NCBI RefSeq assembly: GCF_900142035.1
Contig: NZ_FQZI01000001.1
Coordinates: forward strand, 62,001-126,000
Source: Flavobacterium terrae
GTDB taxonomy: Bacteria; Bacteroidota; Bacteroidia; Flavobacteriales; Flavobacteriaceae
DNA length: 64,000 bases
Direction of reading: 5' to 3'
Position 1 is the stretch's first letter; each line of letters begins with the position of its first letter. Positions 1 to 8,589 of the stretch are shown here, one piece after another. The position numbers and the translations under genes are program-made. The notes under the pieces are model-generated. The model was not told where the DNA came from and searched no databases. It saw only the letters and a list, made by a program, of their open reading frames with translations.

Positions 1-315
1 CTAAAACAAATTAAAGATGACCGTTTAGTTTTGATTAACAACAGTGCTGAAAAAATAGAACTTTATCTTAAAGAGCATGGATTCTCTTCGGCTAACTATA
101 TAGTTTCATCGTTGCCTTTCACCATGATCCCCGATGAAGTTGTTCATAGTATTTTAACTAATTCTGACAATGCACTTTCTGAAAATGGAAAATACATTCA
201 GTTTCAATATTCATTGAATGCCAAAAAAAAATTAGAAGGATATTTTAGCGAAGTTAGCATCAACTTCACCCTATTGAACTTACCTCCTGCTTTCGTATAT
301 ATCTGTTCAAAATAA
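1..315 (+). CDS. SAM-dependent methyltransferase-like protein, C-terminal part
   Basis: The reading frame is open from the first base of the window, so the 5' end of this gene lies outside it; a TTG at base 31 is inside the frame and not a convincing start. The visible 104 residues contain SSLPFTMIP followed by a helix and a strand (GKYIQFQYS) and end in PPAFVYICSK. This pattern (SxLPF, then a G-x-ahQF strand, then a final hydrophobic strand) is typical of the C-terminal half of class I methyltransferases related to phospholipid N-methyltransferase and rRNA adenine dimethylase. The SAM-binding glycine motif would be upstream and cannot be checked. The family is an inference from a short C-terminal piece; the substrate is unknown. 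Confidence 0.5.
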   Translation, partial: LKQIKDDRLVLINNSAEKIELYLKEHGFSSANYIVSSLPFTMIPDEVVHSILTNSDNALSENGKYIQFQYSLNAKKKLEGYFSEVSINFTLLNLPPAFVYICSK

Positions 316-328
316 AACAAAAACACCC

Positions 329-358
329 TTTGTCTTTTCCTCAATTTTTTTAAGTTTG
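329..358 (+). promoter_or_regulatory. Bacteroidota-type promoter for the FAD oxidase
   Basis: A TTTG box (329-332) is followed after 18 bases by TAAGTTTG (351-358), matching the TTG / TAnnTTTG promoter form of Bacteroidota. The -7 box lies 20 bases before the ATG of the downstream gene, giving a very short leader. Confidence 0.6.
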
Positions 359-378
359 CTCCACCAAACAAACACAAA

Positions 379-1947
379 ATGAAAAAGACAATTTGTATTG
401 CTGGAGGCGGAATCTCTGGACTTTACAGCGCACTTCAACTGAGTGATTTAGATTACAACGTTATTCTTCTTGAAGCTTCTGAAAATCATTGGGGCGGACG
501 TATTGAAACTACGGTTCTTGAAAATTTTATTACAGAATGGGGACCAATGCGTTTTGAGACAAAATTACAACCTAAGTTTGGCAAATTAATTGACGATTTA
601 AAAATTGAGCTTCTGCCGTTTAATGGTCCGCAAGCAAATCCTTCACAATTTCCTCAATACGATCTTCCGTTACAAGAGCAAAATTTAAATGCTTTAGACT
701 TATTACGCAAAGGCATTTTATTAATGATGGGTAAAAATCCTAACAACCCTCTTGATTTTGGTTGTCAAAACTGGATTGATAGCTTAACTGAAGAAGATTT
801 CAGAATCATGCGTAAGGAATCCAAACTCAATGGAAAACCTATGTGGAAAATGGGTTTTTGGAACGCTTTAAGTGAAGATGGAATTTTATCACACCAAGCC
901 CTAATGAAAATTAGAGACACTGGTACTTTTTATCATATGATTCCTGATAATTTAAATGCTATAGAATGGGTTATTTGGTGGTTAAGAGCTTTTAAAACAG
1001 ACGGCCAAATTTTGGCCACAATAAAAAAAGGAACAGATGAAATCACTAAGCAAATGTTACTAAAACTTCAAGAAAGAAAAAACGTAACACTTATTAATGG
1101 TGCCAAATTAATTTCCTTTAAAAGCATTAATAAAGACCAGGTTGAAGCAGCTTACACCAAGAAAGAGGAAAAATTAACTCTTGAAGCAGACCATCTATTA
1201 TTGGCGATGCCTCAATATCCCCTAAAGAAACTAAACCACTCTTTACCAGAAAAAATACGAGAACAATTAGACAGTGTAAATGGATTTGCCATGACTAAGG
1301 TATTTTTCATTCTAGACAAACCTTGGTGGGAATACAATCAATCACCTCAAGCAAGAGCAAATCGAATGCCAACTCGTGAAATTCATTACTTCCGCAGATC
1401 AAAAACCAATGATTTTGATGGTTACGGAATGATTCTATTATACACTGACAAACCTGCAACAGAATTTTGGAACTATTACATAGAAAATAGAAACAAGCAT
1501 GAATTTGCAGAAATAAACAATAACGACGAAATCAAACAACAGTTTGCTAATTTTATGTCAAAAGATGTTTATCGATCGTTACAAGGAAATGAGGCAATGT
1601 CAACCACCGGTTTACAACTTACTAAAGAAGCTTTATTGAAATACGCCAATATGAGTTTGACTGAAATTAAAGATGATATTGAAAAATCGATAGTTTCATA
1701 CGGTATTCGTGACTGGTCATGTGCTCCTTATGGCGCTGGAAATCACTGCTGGAGACCAGGTGTAAAATCATGGGAAATTCAAGAACAATTCAAAGCTTTT
1801 GCTTTAGATAATTCTGAAGCAAAAAACATCCATATTATTGGGGAAGCTTATTCAGATTATACCGGTTTTATAGAAGGCGCTATCAATTCATCCGATTGGG
1901 CCCTTGAAGAAATCACCGGAAAAAAGATGACTATCAATTTTAGTTAA
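379..1947 (+). CDS. FAD-dependent amine oxidase family protein
   Basis: The 522-residue product begins with a dinucleotide-binding fold: GGGISG at residues 9-14, an acidic residue ending the second strand (LLEAS, E32), and GGRIET at 39-44, the arginine-containing motif of flavin amine oxidoreductases. GPMRFE follows at about 55-60. Near the C terminus IIGEAYSDYTGFIEGAI contacts FAD in this family. It therefore probably oxidises an amine or a related C-N or C-C bond with FAD in the cytoplasm; there is no signal peptide. The substrate cannot be told from the sequence. It stands alone on this strand with its own promoter and a terminator shared with the convergent gene. Confidence 0.85.
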   Translation: MKKTICIAGGGISGLYSALQLSDLDYNVILLEASENHWGGRIETTVLENFITEWGPMRFETKLQPKFGKLIDDLKIELLPFNGPQANPSQFPQYDLPLQEQNLNALDLLRKGILLMMGKNPNNPLDFGCQNWIDSLTEEDFRIMRKESKLNGKPMWKMGFWNALSEDGILSHQALMKIRDTGTFYHMIPDNLNAIEWVIWWLRAFKTDGQILATIKKGTDEITKQMLLKLQERKNVTLINGAKLISFKSINKDQVEAAYTKKEEKLTLEADHLLLAMPQYPLKKLNHSLPEKIREQLDSVNGFAMTKVFFILDKPWWEYNQSPQARANRMPTREIHYFRRSKTNDFDGYGMILLYTDKPATEFWNYYIENRNKHEFAEINNNDEIKQQFANFMSKDVYRSLQGNEAMSTTGLQLTKEALLKYANMSLTEIKDDIEKSIVSYGIRDWSCAPYGAGNHCWRPGVKSWEIQEQFKAFALDNSEAKNIHIIGEAYSDYTGFIEGAINSSDWALEEITGKKMTINFS

Positions 1948-1954
1948 AAAACAA

Positions 1955-1989
1955 AAACCTCAAAGCATTATCACTTTGAGGTTTCTTTT
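1955..1989. terminator. Bidirectional intrinsic terminator
   Basis: Perfect 11-bp inverted repeat (arm aaacctcaaag, 1955-1965; partner 1974-1984) with an 8-base loop, A-rich on the left and T-rich on the right, between two convergent genes. Confidence 0.8.
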
Positions 1990-2807
1990 TATTTCTGAAG
2001 GCCAACTTCATTTCTATAAATATAATCTCCGTGATTTGGCGAAAAATACTTATTCATTTTTTTATCAAACTCTTTCATTTTGGACTCATCTTTCCAATAA
2101 GCTTTAGCTAGTTCGTCATCTTTTGCCCAAGCTTTTTCGATATCTCCCAAACTATCGTAAACGAATACTTCAACAAATTCACCTCCTTTAGAGCCCCATG
2201 CATGAGCGTAAGTATAATAAGCCTTAAGTAAATCGTTTTTATTTATCAAATTATCCATTACCTCTTTAAACATGGCATCAAATTCCTTAGTGCTACCTTC
2301 TTTATTGTCTGCAAAAGCACTTTTTCTAACATAATAAACCAACTGTTTATCAGGAATTTTTGCTAACATTTTTCGATTTGGTAAAACTGTATAAATTTCA
2401 TCCGAATGTCCTTCTGAGTAGAAAGTCGCTCTTTTATCAAAAAAAGCCTTCCTTGCTTTCTCATCTGGCCAAGCCGCTTTAACTAATTCATTTTCTTTTT
2501 CCCAAGCTTTATCAATAGCTTCCCAATTTTCATATACCTGTACCAAGAGAATTTCAGTGTTATCTTCAGTAAAAAAGTGAGTCAAAATATTATGTCTTAA
2601 CACTAACGGATTCTTCATGACCACTTTGTCAAAATACTCTTTTTCAATTTTAAGCCAATCTTCTCGCTTTAAATCAGGATTAGAAGTATTTCTGTGTAAA
2701 GTAGTTACTGTTAAAAAGCGAGGTACTGCTTCTTGAGCAATTGTGGGATTTATGCTTCCTAAAAAAAACAGGAACAGCCCCAAAAGTTTGTAATGAATTG
2801 CTTTCAT
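1989..2807 (-). CDS. Secreted protein with two tandem homologous domains, unknown function
   Basis: The 272-residue product has an N-terminal signal peptide (MKAIHYKLLGLFLFFLGS, cleavage probably after IAQ near residue 25). The rest is two copies of one domain. Copy 1 (about 30-147) contains YENWEAIDKAWEKENEL and then WPDEKARKAFFDK; copy 2 (about 155-262) contains VYDSLGDIEKAWAKDDEL and WKDESKMKEFDKK. The repeat, with its Asp-Glu-Leu helix, resembles a dimeric alpha-beta barrel (NIPSNAP/ABM-like) duplicated so that one chain forms the pseudo-dimer. This is an inference; I do not recognise a named family. No catalytic residues stand out. It is probably periplasmic. A CAAATTTA (-7 box on this strand) lies at 2898-2905. 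Confidence 0.7.
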   Translation of the reverse strand: MKAIHYKLLGLFLFFLGSINPTIAQEAVPRFLTVTTLHRNTSNPDLKREDWLKIEKEYFDKVVMKNPLVLRHNILTHFFTEDNTEILLVQVYENWEAIDKAWEKENELVKAAWPDEKARKAFFDKRATFYSEGHSDEIYTVLPNRKMLAKIPDKQLVYYVRKSAFADNKEGSTKEFDAMFKEVMDNLINKNDLLKAYYTYAHAWGSKGGEFVEVFVYDSLGDIEKAWAKDDELAKAYWKDESKMKEFDKKMNKYFSPNHGDYIYRNEVGLQK

Positions 2808-3032
2808 AATTTCAAAAATTAAAAGTTTATAAAGAAGTAAAACTTGTTTTTGAAACCAGAAATACGTGGATTTTTAAGAACATACTAAATAGTTGTACAA
2901 ATTTACAATAATTTTAATTTAAAATTCTGATTATCAGTAGAATATAAATAACTAGCTTTGCCATTTCAAGTCATTATTGTTTTATAAGTCGAAATAAATC
3001 AATGATTTAGATATAATTTATTTTTTTGGTCT

Positions 3033-3040
3033 TAAATTTG
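3033..3040 (+). promoter_or_regulatory. -7 promoter box upstream of DUF4407 gene
   Basis: TAAATTTG fits TAnnTTTG. It lies inside the longest possible reading frame (TTG at 3026), so a transcript starting here must use the ATG at 3068. No clear TTG box is seen upstream. Confidence 0.45.
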
Positions 3041-3067
3041 CTGTATCATCAATCAAAATCAATCATC

Positions 3068-4168
3068 ATGTTAAAACGTTTTTTTATTCTGTGCTCTGGC
3101 GCAGATAGAGAGTTACTAGACTCTTGCAGTGAAGGCGAACAAACTAAGTATGTTGGAATTGGCGCTACAGTATTTTTTACCGCAGTCATGGCATTTTTAG
3201 CGAGTGCTTACGCATTGTTTACAGTATTTGACAATCCTTATTATGCTGTAGCTTTTGGAACTGTTTGGGCATTACTTATTTTCAATCTAGACCGCTTTAT
3301 TGTTTCAACCATTAGAAAGAGAGACAATTTATTAGCAGAACTTGCACAAGCTTCTCCCCGAATTATATTAGCAATGATTATTGCCATTGTTATATCAAAA
3401 CCCTTAGAAATCAAAATTTTCGAAAAAGAAATCAATACAGTTCTTTTAAAAGAAAAGAATGCCATGGCAATTGCCAATAAAAATCAAGTTACCAATTTCT
3501 TTAAGGGTGATGTAACCAAAAATCAAGGAGAAATTGACAGTATTAAATCGAACATAAAAGCTAAAGAAAAAGAAGTGGCCGATTTGTATCAATCCTACAT
3601 TACAGAGGCTGAAGGTTCTGCTGGAACTAAAAAAATGGGTAAAGGACCTATTTACAAGGAAAAAAGAGAGGCTCATGATTTGGCCTTACGTCAACTGGAT
3701 TCTTTAAAAGCCAATTCTTCTAAAACCATTGCCGATAAAGAAGCCAGAGCAAAGACTTTACAAGCCGATTTAGACAAAAAAGTAGCCGATTCTAAACCTA
3801 TAATAGACAATTTTGATGGATTAATGGCAAGGATTAATGCCTTAGGAAAACTTCCTTTATTACCTTCTCTTTTTATAATGTTGTTGTTTTTAGCTATCGA
3901 AACATCACCTATTATTGCTAAAATGTTATCACCTAAAGGTGAGTATGACTTTAAATTAGAAGACAACGAAACTGCCTTGAAAACTCATATTGAACAAAAC
4001 AACTTTCAACGTGCTTTACAAAAAGATACTGATGCCATGATTTATGACAAAGTGTATGAAGACATCAGGTCAGACAAAGAATTGTACGATTACAAGAAAA
4101 GATCTGCAATTGAAATATTAAAACTTCAATCTGACAGTTACGTTGCAAAACAAAAAAGTGTTATGTAA
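3068..4168 (+). CDS. DUF4407 membrane protein
   Basis: With the ATG at 3068 the product has 366 residues and starts MLKRFFILCSGADRELL, the classic start of the DUF4407 family, followed by EQTKYVGIGATVFFTA. Hydrophobic segments are seen at about 31-51, 56-74 and 94-111, then a long charged coiled coil (about 120-245) and a fourth segment near 262-280 (LPSLFIMLLFLAIE). The C-terminal 85 residues are charged. An upstream TTG would add 14 residues, but the putative -7 box lies inside that stretch and family members start at this Met. The function of DUF4407 is unknown; the arrangement suggests an inner-membrane protein with a coiled-coil domain on one side. Confidence 0.85.
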   Translation: MLKRFFILCSGADRELLDSCSEGEQTKYVGIGATVFFTAVMAFLASAYALFTVFDNPYYAVAFGTVWALLIFNLDRFIVSTIRKRDNLLAELAQASPRIILAMIIAIVISKPLEIKIFEKEINTVLLKEKNAMAIANKNQVTNFFKGDVTKNQGEIDSIKSNIKAKEKEVADLYQSYITEAEGSAGTKKMGKGPIYKEKREAHDLALRQLDSLKANSSKTIADKEARAKTLQADLDKKVADSKPIIDNFDGLMARINALGKLPLLPSLFIMLLFLAIETSPIIAKMLSPKGEYDFKLEDNETALKTHIEQNNFQRALQKDTDAMIYDKVYEDIRSDKELYDYKKRSAIEILKLQSDSYVAKQKSVM

Positions 4169-4176
4169 CTAAAATT

Positions 4177-4207
4177 AAAAAGGCATTAGATAATCTAATG
4201 CCTTTTT
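4177..4207. terminator. Bidirectional intrinsic terminator
   Basis: Inverted repeat with arms aaaaaggcattag and ctaatgccttttt around a 5-base loop, between convergent genes; A run on one side, T run on the other. Confidence 0.85.
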
Positions 4208-4236
4208 CTTGTTTATAATTTAAGAGATTACATATA

Positions 4237-4965
4237 TTACATATACTGTAAAACCTCAGCTTTTAAACGGTCATATTCTCCCTGAAGAATTAATCCGTTA
4301 TCTAATAATTTTTTATAATTCTGAAGTTTAGCAAATAGCTCTTCACTACTCATTTCACTTAATTTTCTTTCACCAGAATTAGTTGGTGTATTTTCTACTT
4401 TCTCTTCAATAATTGGTTCGTTAATTACTGGAACTGAAGGCATGATTTCAGCAAATGAAGTTACTTCTTCAACTTCAACCTCTTCCACAATTTCTGCAGG
4501 ATATTCTTCTTCAACGGCTGATGGAGTTTCTATAACAGGAGCTGTTTCAATAGTAGTTGTTGCTTGCGGATTTTTCAATAAATCCATTTGCTCTTTAGCA
4601 AAAGTATATAGCTTTCTAGCTTGATTTTTAGGCAAATAATCTACTGTATGAGTTAATTCAGTTTTTGTTGAAAAAGTAAAATCAGAACCTAAAATTCCTT
4701 CTTTCACAAACGTTCCTCCTATTTCATCCCAATTAAAGTCAATAAACTCCATAGATAAGCCTAAATTTTTAGGTTTACATAAGATGATGCGTTTATTAGT
4801 AACTACTATACTATCAGGAAAAACTGTAATCGCTGGTTTTTTTTGTACAGCAATGTAACCAACTTCCTCGTTAGTCATCAATAAATTCTCAAGCTTAGCC
4901 GTAATTTTCTCAATCGCTTTTGGGTCTTGGTCTTCGTTTAATATTTTCTTTAAATTATCAATCAT
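4237..4965 (-). CDS. PH-domain and SHOCT-domain protein
   Basis: The 242-residue product has an N-terminal region (about 30-130) that reads as a bacterial PH domain of the YokE type: AVQKKPAITVFPDSIVVTNKRIIL, then a strand-rich stretch with FDFNWDEI. A Glu/Val/Pro-rich linker (about 140-200) follows. The C-terminal 40 residues (SSEELFAKLQNYKKLLDNGLI with YDRLKAEVL) match SHOCT, a short helical oligomerisation motif often found at the ends of such proteins. There is no signal peptide or membrane segment. The role is unknown. A -7 box on this strand (CAAAAGTA read on +, 5003-5010) lies upstream. Confidence 0.75.
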   Translation of the reverse strand: MIDNLKKILNEDQDPKAIEKITAKLENLLMTNEEVGYIAVQKKPAITVFPDSIVVTNKRIILCKPKNLGLSMEFIDFNWDEIGGTFVKEGILGSDFTFSTKTELTHTVDYLPKNQARKLYTFAKEQMDLLKNPQATTTIETAPVIETPSAVEEEYPAEIVEEVEVEEVTSFAEIMPSVPVINEPIIEEKVENTPTNSGERKLSEMSSEELFAKLQNYKKLLDNGLILQGEYDRLKAEVLQYM

Positions 4966-5019
4966 AATTATTGTTTATTATTTTTTGCGCTTACAATAGC
5001 ATCAAAAGTAATGCCTAAA

Positions 5020-5385
5020 TTAAGAATTTATTACTTCAGCTTGTAATTTCTTTGTTAAACTTTTAAACACTAAATCGTATGAATCGTTAATCAATTCCAG
5101 CATCATTTTATCAGAAACGTCTTTATGAAAATCGACAGTATTCCAATGTACTTTACTCATGTGATAACCTGGTCTTATTCCATCATATTCAGCGCGAAGT
5201 TCTTCCGCTTTTTCTGGATCGCATTTTAAATTTAAAGAAGGATTTCCTTTTTCCCACTCCTGCAAAGATGTTAAGCAAAACATTTTCTCTCCCACTTTAA
5301 AAACCAAAGTATCTTCATCAAAAGGGAAATGCTCTGTAACTCCTTTTTTTGACAAACAAAACTCATAAAGTTGCTGTATATCCAT
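5020..5385 (-). CDS. MmcQ/YjbR family DNA-binding-fold protein
   Basis: The 121-residue product starts with LYEFCLSKKGVTEHFPFDEDTLVFKVGEKMFCL and contains the SLNLKCDPEKAEELRAEY and YHMSKVHWNTV signatures of the MmcQ/YjbR family (CyaY-like fold). Length is normal. The molecular role of the family is not settled. It is the last gene of a probable operon hemW - cyclase - VOC - this gene; the gap from the VOC gene is 6 bases. Confidence 0.9.
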   Translation of the reverse strand: MDIQQLYEFCLSKKGVTEHFPFDEDTLVFKVGEKMFCLTSLQEWEKGNPSLNLKCDPEKAEELRAEYDGIRPGYHMSKVHWNTVDFHKDVSDKMMLELINDSYDLVFKSLTKKLQAEVINS

Positions 5386-5391
5386 CTTATT

Positions 5392-5742
5392 TTATATTGA
5401 TTGCCCAAAAGTTAGCAAAGTTCCATTAGGATCAATTATCGAAAATTCTATTTGGTTCCATGGTTTCACTTCAAGTTTTCCATTGGGATGAATTTCAATA
5501 TTTTTCTCTTCCAATTTTTTATAAAATTCATCAATTTTATCTTCTAACCGAATATAAATCATAAAATCTGATTTCATTGGATTCAAATTTTGATAGGCAA
5601 ATAAATGAATTTCCAAGTCATCCTTTGAAATAATACAATAATCGTCATAATCTGAATTCAAAACAAAACCTAATTTTTCATAAAACTCAATTGTTTTGCT
5701 TTTATGAATAAAAGGCAGCTTAGGAATAATTGCTGTTATCAT
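5392..5742 (-). CDS. VOC-superfamily (glyoxalase/bleomycin-resistance fold) protein
   Basis: The 116-residue product has the VOC pattern: a first half with KTIEFYEKLGFVLNSDYDDYCIISKDDLEIHLF, then a second half ending WNQIEFSIIDPNGTLLTFG. The final DPNG motif is typical of bleomycin-resistance-like members. It starts inside the 3' end of the cyclase gene (4-base overlap) and is followed after 6 bases by the MmcQ-like gene, so it is cotranscribed. Substrate unknown; a bleomycin-resistance function should not be assumed. Confidence 0.85.
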   Translation of the reverse strand: MITAIIPKLPFIHKSKTIEFYEKLGFVLNSDYDDYCIISKDDLEIHLFAYQNLNPMKSDFMIYIRLEDKIDEFYKKLEEKNIEIHPNGKLEVKPWNQIEFSIIDPNGTLLTFGQSI

Positions 5743-6503
5743 ATTTTATATAAAATTGGCTTACTAGGGCTTGCATCATTTTCAAACGAAGCAACTTGAA
5801 GATTTAGTATATAAGATCCATCTTCAATTGCATCATTCACATAAACTAACTCTGTAATAGTACAATCGATTCTGGCGTCTTCATTAAGATGATTCACGTC
5901 TTTTACATTCCAAAATGCTTTATGTGCTAATAATTTTCCTTCGTCATGCTCTCTGTCGACACTTGGCAAATCTATCAATAAATGTTGAATACCTTTTTCG
6001 CGGATAAACGTTGCTGCTTCTTCCAATAGATAAGGCCAGTTTGTATTTGAATATTTCTTTGAAGTTTTTTCCGGTGAATTCGGTAATGTTCTAATTATAA
6101 TTGCTTCTGGCGATTTATCTTTTAAAGCATCAACAATTTGCGCTTTAGTGATTACAAAATCTTCTCCTTGTGCTTCTGGCTGAACCGAAATCACTTCTGC
6201 AGTAAAAAAGAATTGCTTTAAACATTGATTGATACTATAGAAGTCTATTGTGATATGCCCCAGACATTCGGTATGCGTACCATGTCCGTGAGGGTTAAAA
6301 AAAATATTATTGAAATTTGTTGAAGAACTTCCTTCTGAAACTTTACCAACCCAATCACCAAATCGAACAGGTTCTATTTCTGGTTTTTCGATATACCAGG
6401 CAATTGGATTTTGTTCAGTATTAGAAATTGGCAATGAAATATCTAAAGGCTTTGATAAATCTATTTTAAAAATCTGATTTTGGTGTTGAATTTCTGCAAT
6501 CAC
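5739..6503 (-). CDS. Cyclase family protein (kynurenine-formamidase-like)
   Basis: The product contains HGHGTHTECLGHI (near residues 72-84), the metal-binding HxGTHxx...H motif of the cyclase/arylformamidase family, and LLIDLPSVDREHDEG followed by AHKAFW, which complete the usual active-site set. It is probably a cytoplasmic metal-dependent hydrolase; the acyl or amide substrate is unknown. Start choice: I use GTG at 6503 (VIAEIQHQ..., 254 residues), 11 bases after the hemW stop. A TTG at 6533 in the same frame would give 264 residues and overlap hemW by 19 bases; there is no ATG. The 3' end overlaps the VOC gene by 4 bases. Confidence 0.8.
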   Translation of the reverse strand: MIAEIQHQNQIFKIDLSKPLDISLPISNTEQNPIAWYIEKPEIEPVRFGDWVGKVSEGSSSTNFNNIFFNPHGHGTHTECLGHITIDFYSINQCLKQFFFTAEVISVQPEAQGEDFVITKAQIVDALKDKSPEAIIIRTLPNSPEKTSKKYSNTNWPYLLEEAATFIREKGIQHLLIDLPSVDREHDEGKLLAHKAFWNVKDVNHLNEDARIDCTITELVYVNDAIEDGSYILNLQVASFENDASPSKPILYKI

Positions 6504-6514
6504 TTTGAAATTAT

Positions 6515-7648
6515 TTATTCCAAATTTAACCAAAAAAGATCTGATGCAATTCCGTCACAAAAGAATTTTCCTTTTTTTGTAGTTTTTAGAATATTACTTT
6601 CAATAATCAGCTTTTCATCATCCAAAAATCGTTGTGCATTTTGAAGTAAATATTCAAGATAGTCTTTACCAAATTCCTTTTCTATTATTTCTAAAGAAAC
6701 ACCCCAAACGGTTCGCAAACCTGTCATAACATATTCGTTATATCTGTCAGTAATAGATAATGTTTCGACTTCACTCGGCAATTTAGATTCTTGCATCGAT
6801 TTGATGTACAAGGAATTATTAGAAACATTCCAACTACGATTTATTCCATCATAACTGTGTGCCGATGGACCAATGCCAATGTATTTTTTACCCAGCCAGT
6901 ACGCCGAATTATTTTGAGAAAAGTAATTTGGTTTACCAAAATTTGACAATTCGTAATGAACAAAACCATTAGCTTCGAGTTTGTCCACCAACATTAAAAA
7001 CTGTTCATGAGCAACTCCATCATCAAGCGCTGGAATCTCTCCTTTTTGAATCATTTTTTCTAAAGCTGTTTTATGCTCGACAGTTAATGCATAGCTTGAT
7101 ATATGAGGAATATTTAAATCAAGTAATATTTGAATATTCTCTAACCACTTTTCATTTGTTAGTCCAGGAATTCCATAAATCAAATCGACCGAAATATTGT
7201 CAAAATATTGAACAGCTAATTCAAGACATTTTTTGGCTTCATTTGCATTATGGGCACGATTCATCAACTTTAAATCTTCTTCAAAAAAAGACTGTACTCC
7301 TATTGATAATCTATTTACTCGAGAAGCTGCTAGTTCTTTAATCCGTTTATCATTTAAATCATCAGGATTGGCTTCTATAGTTATCTCGGTATTATCTGAA
7401 ACTTTATAATTGGCATAAACCTCATCGATTAAATGATTTAAATCCTCTGAAGACAATATAGAAGGTGTACCACCACCAAAATAAATAGTTTCTACTAGTT
7501 CACCTTTAAATTCATTTTTTCGTAAAACAAGTTCTTTGGCCAAAGCCAAAACCATTGCATCACTTTTCTTCAATGAGGTTGAAAAGTGAAAATCGCAGTA
7601 ATGACAAGCCTGCTTGCAAAATGGGATATGAATATAAATTCCTGCCAT
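6515..7648 (-). CDS. hemW: Radical SAM heme chaperone HemW
   Basis: The 377-residue product starts MAGIYIHIPFC and carries the radical-SAM cluster CxxxCxxC (C11, C15, C18 in CKQACHYCDF), then FGGGTPS, EANPDD, RLSIGVQSF and SVDLIYGIPG, the standard HemW sequence marks. HemW was long annotated as oxygen-independent coproporphyrinogen III oxidase; the established view is that it binds and delivers heme. The extra N-terminal residues typical of true HemN are absent. It is first in an operon with the cyclase, VOC and MmcQ-like genes. Its leader begins directly in the T run of the upstream terminator. Confidence 0.93.
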   Translation of the reverse strand: MAGIYIHIPFCKQACHYCDFHFSTSLKKSDAMVLALAKELVLRKNEFKGELVETIYFGGGTPSILSSEDLNHLIDEVYANYKVSDNTEITIEANPDDLNDKRIKELAASRVNRLSIGVQSFFEEDLKLMNRAHNANEAKKCLELAVQYFDNISVDLIYGIPGLTNEKWLENIQILLDLNIPHISSYALTVEHKTALEKMIQKGEIPALDDGVAHEQFLMLVDKLEANGFVHYELSNFGKPNYFSQNNSAYWLGKKYIGIGPSAHSYDGINRSWNVSNNSLYIKSMQESKLPSEVETLSITDRYNEYVMTGLRTVWGVSLEIIEKEFGKDYLEYLLQNAQRFLDDEKLIIESNILKTTKKGKFFCDGIASDLFWLNLE

Positions 7649-7672
7649 AAAAAAGGGCAGATAAACTGCCCT
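7649..7672 (-). terminator. Intrinsic terminator after the lipoprotein gene
   Basis: On the minus strand agggcag / ctgccct hairpin (7654-7672) with a 5-base loop is followed by six T. It ends directly at the hemW start codon, so readthrough into hemW is possible. Confidence 0.7.
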
Positions 7673-7683
7673 AATATTTAATA

Positions 7684-8538
7684 TTATTGTGCTCCTTCTT
7701 TAAAAGTACCATTTGTAATTGTAACGGTAGATCCGTTTGTTGGATGTGTTGCCGTTAAGCTGAACGTTCCTTGTGCCAATATTGAAGCTTGAGTATAAGT
7801 AATAGTTCCCGAAACATTGTACTCTATTTCCTCATGTGTTACTGGGTCATATTTTGAAAACGAGATTCTATTACTTGCGGAATTATTCGAAAAATTAAAT
7901 GTTCCTGTTTGAAGAGATGAATCAGGATAAACAATTCCAATAATATACTCACCTCCGTTTTGTTCGTACAAAGTCATTGTACTACCGTTCCCAGAAGCAT
8001 ATTTTTGAATACCATACCAATCTTGTCCATTTATTTTAGCGTAGGTTCCAATACCACTGATAGGTGGTGTTACTGATGTATAAGGAATTTTAAACGAACC
8101 ACTAACTGTATTAGTTGCTGAAGTATGATCGTATTCATCTTCGTATAACTTACCACTAAAATTAACCTTGATTGTTTTATTAGTTGTATTTAATTCAACT
8201 AATTGAAAAGTAAAAGTACTATTACTAAAATATGCAAACGAACCTGAAGTAGGTATTGTACTCGATGGAGTATTTGGATGAGTAAAAGCCTCATATAAAT
8301 TACCGTGAGCATTAAATTTTAAAGAAATCCCAAGACCATCAGGCGTATCTCCCGAAACTTCAATAAAATCTTCTTGTTTAATAGCAACCCAGCTATTAAC
8401 TGTTTTTGCTTGACCATTATAGGTTAAGTTAAAATAATCAGCTGAGTTATCTGTTGTGTCATCACTTGAACTATCAGAAGAACAAGAAAACAAAGAAACT
8501 GCTATAAATAATACAGCAAAGAATTTAAACATTTTCAT
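7684..8538 (-). CDS. Secreted lipoprotein, beta-rich, unknown function
   Basis: The 284-residue product has a lipoprotein signal (MKMFKFFAVLFIAVSLFSCSSD, lipid cysteine C19) followed by a Ser/Asp-rich tether. The remainder is rich in Thr, Ser, Gly and Asn with short strands; two halves look alike in composition (YFNLTYNGQAKTVNSW near the start, YAKINGQDWYGIQKY in the middle), which suggests two DUF6252-like domains. This family name is from memory and not certain. It is likely anchored to the outer membrane. A TATATTTG -7 box on this strand lies at 8560-8567. Confidence 0.7.
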   Translation of the reverse strand: MKMFKFFAVLFIAVSLFSCSSDSSSDDTTDNSADYFNLTYNGQAKTVNSWVAIKQEDFIEVSGDTPDGLGISLKFNAHGNLYEAFTHPNTPSSTIPTSGSFAYFSNSTFTFQLVELNTTNKTIKVNFSGKLYEDEYDHTSATNTVSGSFKIPYTSVTPPISGIGTYAKINGQDWYGIQKYASGNGSTMTLYEQNGGEYIIGIVYPDSSLQTGTFNFSNNSASNRISFSKYDPVTHEEIEYNVSGTITYTQASILAQGTFSLTATHPTNGSTVTITNGTFKEGAQ

Positions 8539-8589
8539 AAGCAGGTTTTAATTTTTTTGCAAATATATTCTTATTTCTCAACAGTAAGG

